DNA from: Clostridiales bacterium | Lineage (GTDB): Bacteria; Bacillota; Clostridia; Oscillospirales; Acutalibacteraceae | NCBI GenBank assembly: GCA_022791355.1 | Contig: JAAVYX010000136.1 | Location: 1-12,480 of the forward strand | Direction: 5' to 3' | Length of the DNA stretch: 12,480 nucleotides | The notes under the pieces: generated by a model | Database searches by the model: none | The model's input: the letters and a program-made list of their open reading frames with translations, nothing else | Told to the model about the DNA's origin: nothing | Translations under genes and position numbers: made by a program | Shown: one piece after another, positions 11,155 through 12,480 of the stretch | Layout of the letters: every line of letters begins with the position of its first letter | Position numbering within the stretch: the first letter of the stretch is position 1

Positions 11155-11604
11155 CTATTCCCTCTCCAGGGCGGTAATCATATCTACCCGTCGCTGATGG
11201 CGGCCGCCCTCAAATGGGGTATCCACAAAAAGGTCGCAAAGCTCCAGCGCCGTGCCGACGCCGATGACCCGGCCGCCCAAGCAGAGAATGTTGGCGTCGT
11301 TATGCAGGCGGGTGTACTTGGCGCTAAAATGCTCCGAGCAGGCGGCGGCCCGGACGCCCCCAACCTTGTTGGCGGCCAACGACATGCCGATGCCGGTGCC
11401 GCAGACAAGGATACCCAGCGCGCATTCCCTGGCCGCTACGGCTTTTGCAAGGGGCGCGGCGACGGCCGGGTAGTCCACCGGCGTATTTTCATGGACGCCA
11501 AAATCCTTTACCTCGAAACCTCGTTGGATCAGATGCGCTTTAATGGCCTCCTTGTGTTCGAGGCCGCCGTGATCGCAGCCGACGGCGATGATGCGTTTTT
11601 CCAT
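11155..11604 (-). CDS. rpiB: Ribose-5-phosphate isomerase B
   Basis: A 149-residue RpiB/LacAB-family isomerase that interconverts ribose 5-phosphate and ribulose 5-phosphate in the pentose phosphate pathway, supplying ribose for PRPP. Motifs: GCDHGGLEHK (9-18), the catalytic-cysteine loop CGTGIGMSLAANK (69-81, C69 matching Cys65/66 of known enzymes), HNDANILCLGGRVIG (101-115) and the C-terminal FEGGRHQRRVDMI (131-143). All expected residues are present. I chose ATG 11604, preceded by GGAAAGGAAAG; the frame stays open upstream to 11823 but that part does not resemble protein. Upstream of upp, with which it makes metabolic sense (ribose phosphate to PRPP to UMP). Confidence 0.96.
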   Translation of the reverse strand: MEKRIIAVGCDHGGLEHKEAIKAHLIQRGFEVKDFGVHENTPVDYPAVAAPLAKAVAARECALGILVCGTGIGMSLAANKVGGVRAAACSEHFSAKYTRLHNDANILCLGGRVIGVGTALELCDLFVDTPFEGGRHQRRVDMITALERE

Positions 11605-11898
11605 ATAGGGTTCTTTCCTTTCCTGCTGATTTCCCGGATTTTTTGTCGAAACAGACGGCGTGGGAACAGACGTCCCCAGAGCTTGTTTTTGCCCATAGCC
11701 GCCTGTTTTATTTAGATTTGATAAGTCAAAACGATGTATAGATTGGTCTGCGGCCCATATAAGCGAATGACCTTTGTCTATTCTAGCGACCCCGGCGCTA
11801 ACGCGCCTCTGGATGTTTTTCAAGGGGACGCTTCGCTAAGCAAGGCGTCCCGGCAGGGGTAAGCGACGCAGGGACGCGCAACGGCGAGACGTCAGACG
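11605..11898. other. Intergenic region between tsaB and rpiB
   Basis: It must hold the rpiB promoter; a minus-strand TTGACT (near 11733) followed by AT-rich DNA is the best -35 candidate but no clean -10 was found at the right distance. A small GGCGC-TAAC-GCGCC hairpin lies at 11794-11807, and a three-arm set at 11825-11877. Confidence 0.4.
11825..11877. repeat. Three-arm GGGACGC/GCGTCCC/GGGACGC set
   Basis: GGGACGC (11825-11831), GCGTCCC (11845-11851) and again GGGACGC (11871-11877): the middle arm can pair with either neighbour, so two mutually exclusive hairpins are possible. It lies just after the tsaB stop. No T-tract follows on the minus strand. It shares the AAGCGACG motif with the 45-bp repeats. 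Confidence 0.55.
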
Positions 11899-12480
11899 CT
11901 AGAGCAGTCCCTGTCCTGACCTCTGCGCGGCCTGCTTCTTTTTTAATTCCCGCTCGGCCTGGGGAAGACGCAGATAGATGGGGCGCAGTTCCTCAGCTGA
12001 AAGGACCTGTCCGGCGGCGAACATCCGCTCTGCGGCGGCGGCCACCCCTGAAGCTCGCTGGAAACGCAAAGGCTCGGCGGCCAGCCGCAGGCCGGGAATC
12101 CGGCCGCCCAGCCTTTGCATGCAGAGCTCCGCCCCGTCCCCCGCCAGCAGGACGGGAAGACCCTGACAGGAGTACGTGCAAGGGGACTGGTCAGAGCCCT
12201 GCTGCAGGCGCTGCTCCAATTCATCCCCCAGCTGGTCGATCATCAGGGCCCGGTCGGGACAGAGGCGATGAATTTGGCCGCCCTGTCGATGGAACAGAGC
12301 GTTGTACACCTGATTGCACCGAGCGTCCATGACGCAGCAGAGCAGGGCGTCGTCTGTCCGGGGGTCGGGAGAGCCGCCAGCCGGCGGATTCTCCGCTTCC
12401 CGGCCGCCCCGCAGATTTTCGGCCATGGCCTCCAGAGTGGAGACGGCGGCACAGGACTTGCCGGCCGGCCAGGCCATACC
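11899..12480 (-). CDS. tsaB: tRNA threonylcarbamoyladenosine biosynthesis protein TsaB (5' end outside window)
   Basis: The frame is open through base 12480, so the N-terminal part (about 80-90 residues including the ASKHA nucleotide-fold start) is missing. What remains shows the family pattern: GKSCAAVSTLEAMAENL, CCVMDARCNQVYNALF, then a less conserved middle, LLAGDGAELC, and the C-terminal LSAEELRPIYLRLPQAERELK. TsaB is the non-catalytic partner of TsaD; with TsaE they form t6A37 on ANN-decoding tRNAs using threonylcarbamoyl-AMP from TsaC. The tail KKKQAAQRSGQGLL is short and polar. In Clostridia it is often next to tsaE and rimI, which would lie to the right of the window. Confidence 0.9.
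   Translation of the reverse strand, partial: GMAWPAGKSCAAVSTLEAMAENLRGGREAENPPAGGSPDPRTDDALLCCVMDARCNQVYNALFHRQGGQIHRLCPDRALMIDQLGDELEQRLQQGSDQSPCTYSCQGLPVLLAGDGAELCMQRLGGRIPGLRLAAEPLRFQRASGVAAAAERMFAAGQVLSAEELRPIYLRLPQAERELKKKQAAQRSGQGLL

Noticed and set aside
10523..11197. A 224-codon plus-strand open frame opposite upp
   Set aside because: Exactly antisense to a well-identified upp gene; no independent support.
11605..11823. N-terminal extension of RpiB
   Set aside because: The frame is open, but the translation is unlike any RpiB, and the ATG at 11604 has a good ribosome binding site and the usual family start.

Overview
The window looks like the chromosome of a moderately GC-rich, low-motility-of-evidence Gram-positive anaerobe of the class Clostridia (an Oscillospiraceae-like genome is my inference). 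The reasons are strong AGGAGG-type ribosome binding sites, a rpiB-upp gene pair, a DUF2089 protein, clostridial-type XRE regulators and many small hairpins with TTC or TTCG loops. No taxonomic marker gene is present, so this is an inference.

Layout. Positions 1-860 hold the 5' part of an IS3-family insertion sequence on the minus strand (OrfA, then OrfB joined by an A_AAA_AAA -1 frameshift signal and cut by the window edge). Positions 917-2119 are an accessory patch: two XRE-type repressors (minus) diverging from a SLOG/YpsA-like (DUF1273-type) protein (plus), with repeated TAGTATT boxes between them. At 2362-3039 is a PHP-domain phosphoesterase with its own clear promoter. From 6549 down to 3415 runs a tightly overlapping minus-strand operon of an OmpR-type response regulator, a sensor histidine kinase and a GNAT acetyltransferase, preceded by two very short ORFs (51 and 38 codons) each ending 3 nt before the next ATG. 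A second GNAT gene (7080-7499, minus) is bracketed by two inverted, diverged copies of a three-hairpin element that I do not recognise. A small heat-shock protein of the Hsp20 family (7905-8306, minus) shares an AT-rich divergent promoter region with a plus-strand three-gene operon (8540-9580): a DUF2089 zinc-ribbon/HTH protein, a small protein with a SHOCT-like N-terminal segment, and a small conserved-looking hydrophobic protein.

Positions 9621-10465 contain no convincing gene; they hold a possible short minus-strand ORF, apparent decayed sequence, an orphan plus-strand terminator, and a hairpin array with a 45-bp perfect direct repeat. The right end is core metabolism and translation on the minus strand: tsaB (t6A tRNA modification, cut by the window edge), rpiB (ribose-5-phosphate isomerase B) and upp (uracil phosphoribosyltransferase).

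The most unusual points are (1) the paired three-hairpin elements, whose stems differ by compensating base changes; (2) the DUF2089 gene, whose zinc-ribbon reading frame has no ATG, GTG or TTG upstream of its first CxxC, so that it must begin at ATA or ATT or be reached by slippage at an A6 run; and (3) the chain of micro-ORFs leading into the two-component operon. None of these could be tested here; decisive checks are listed with each finding.
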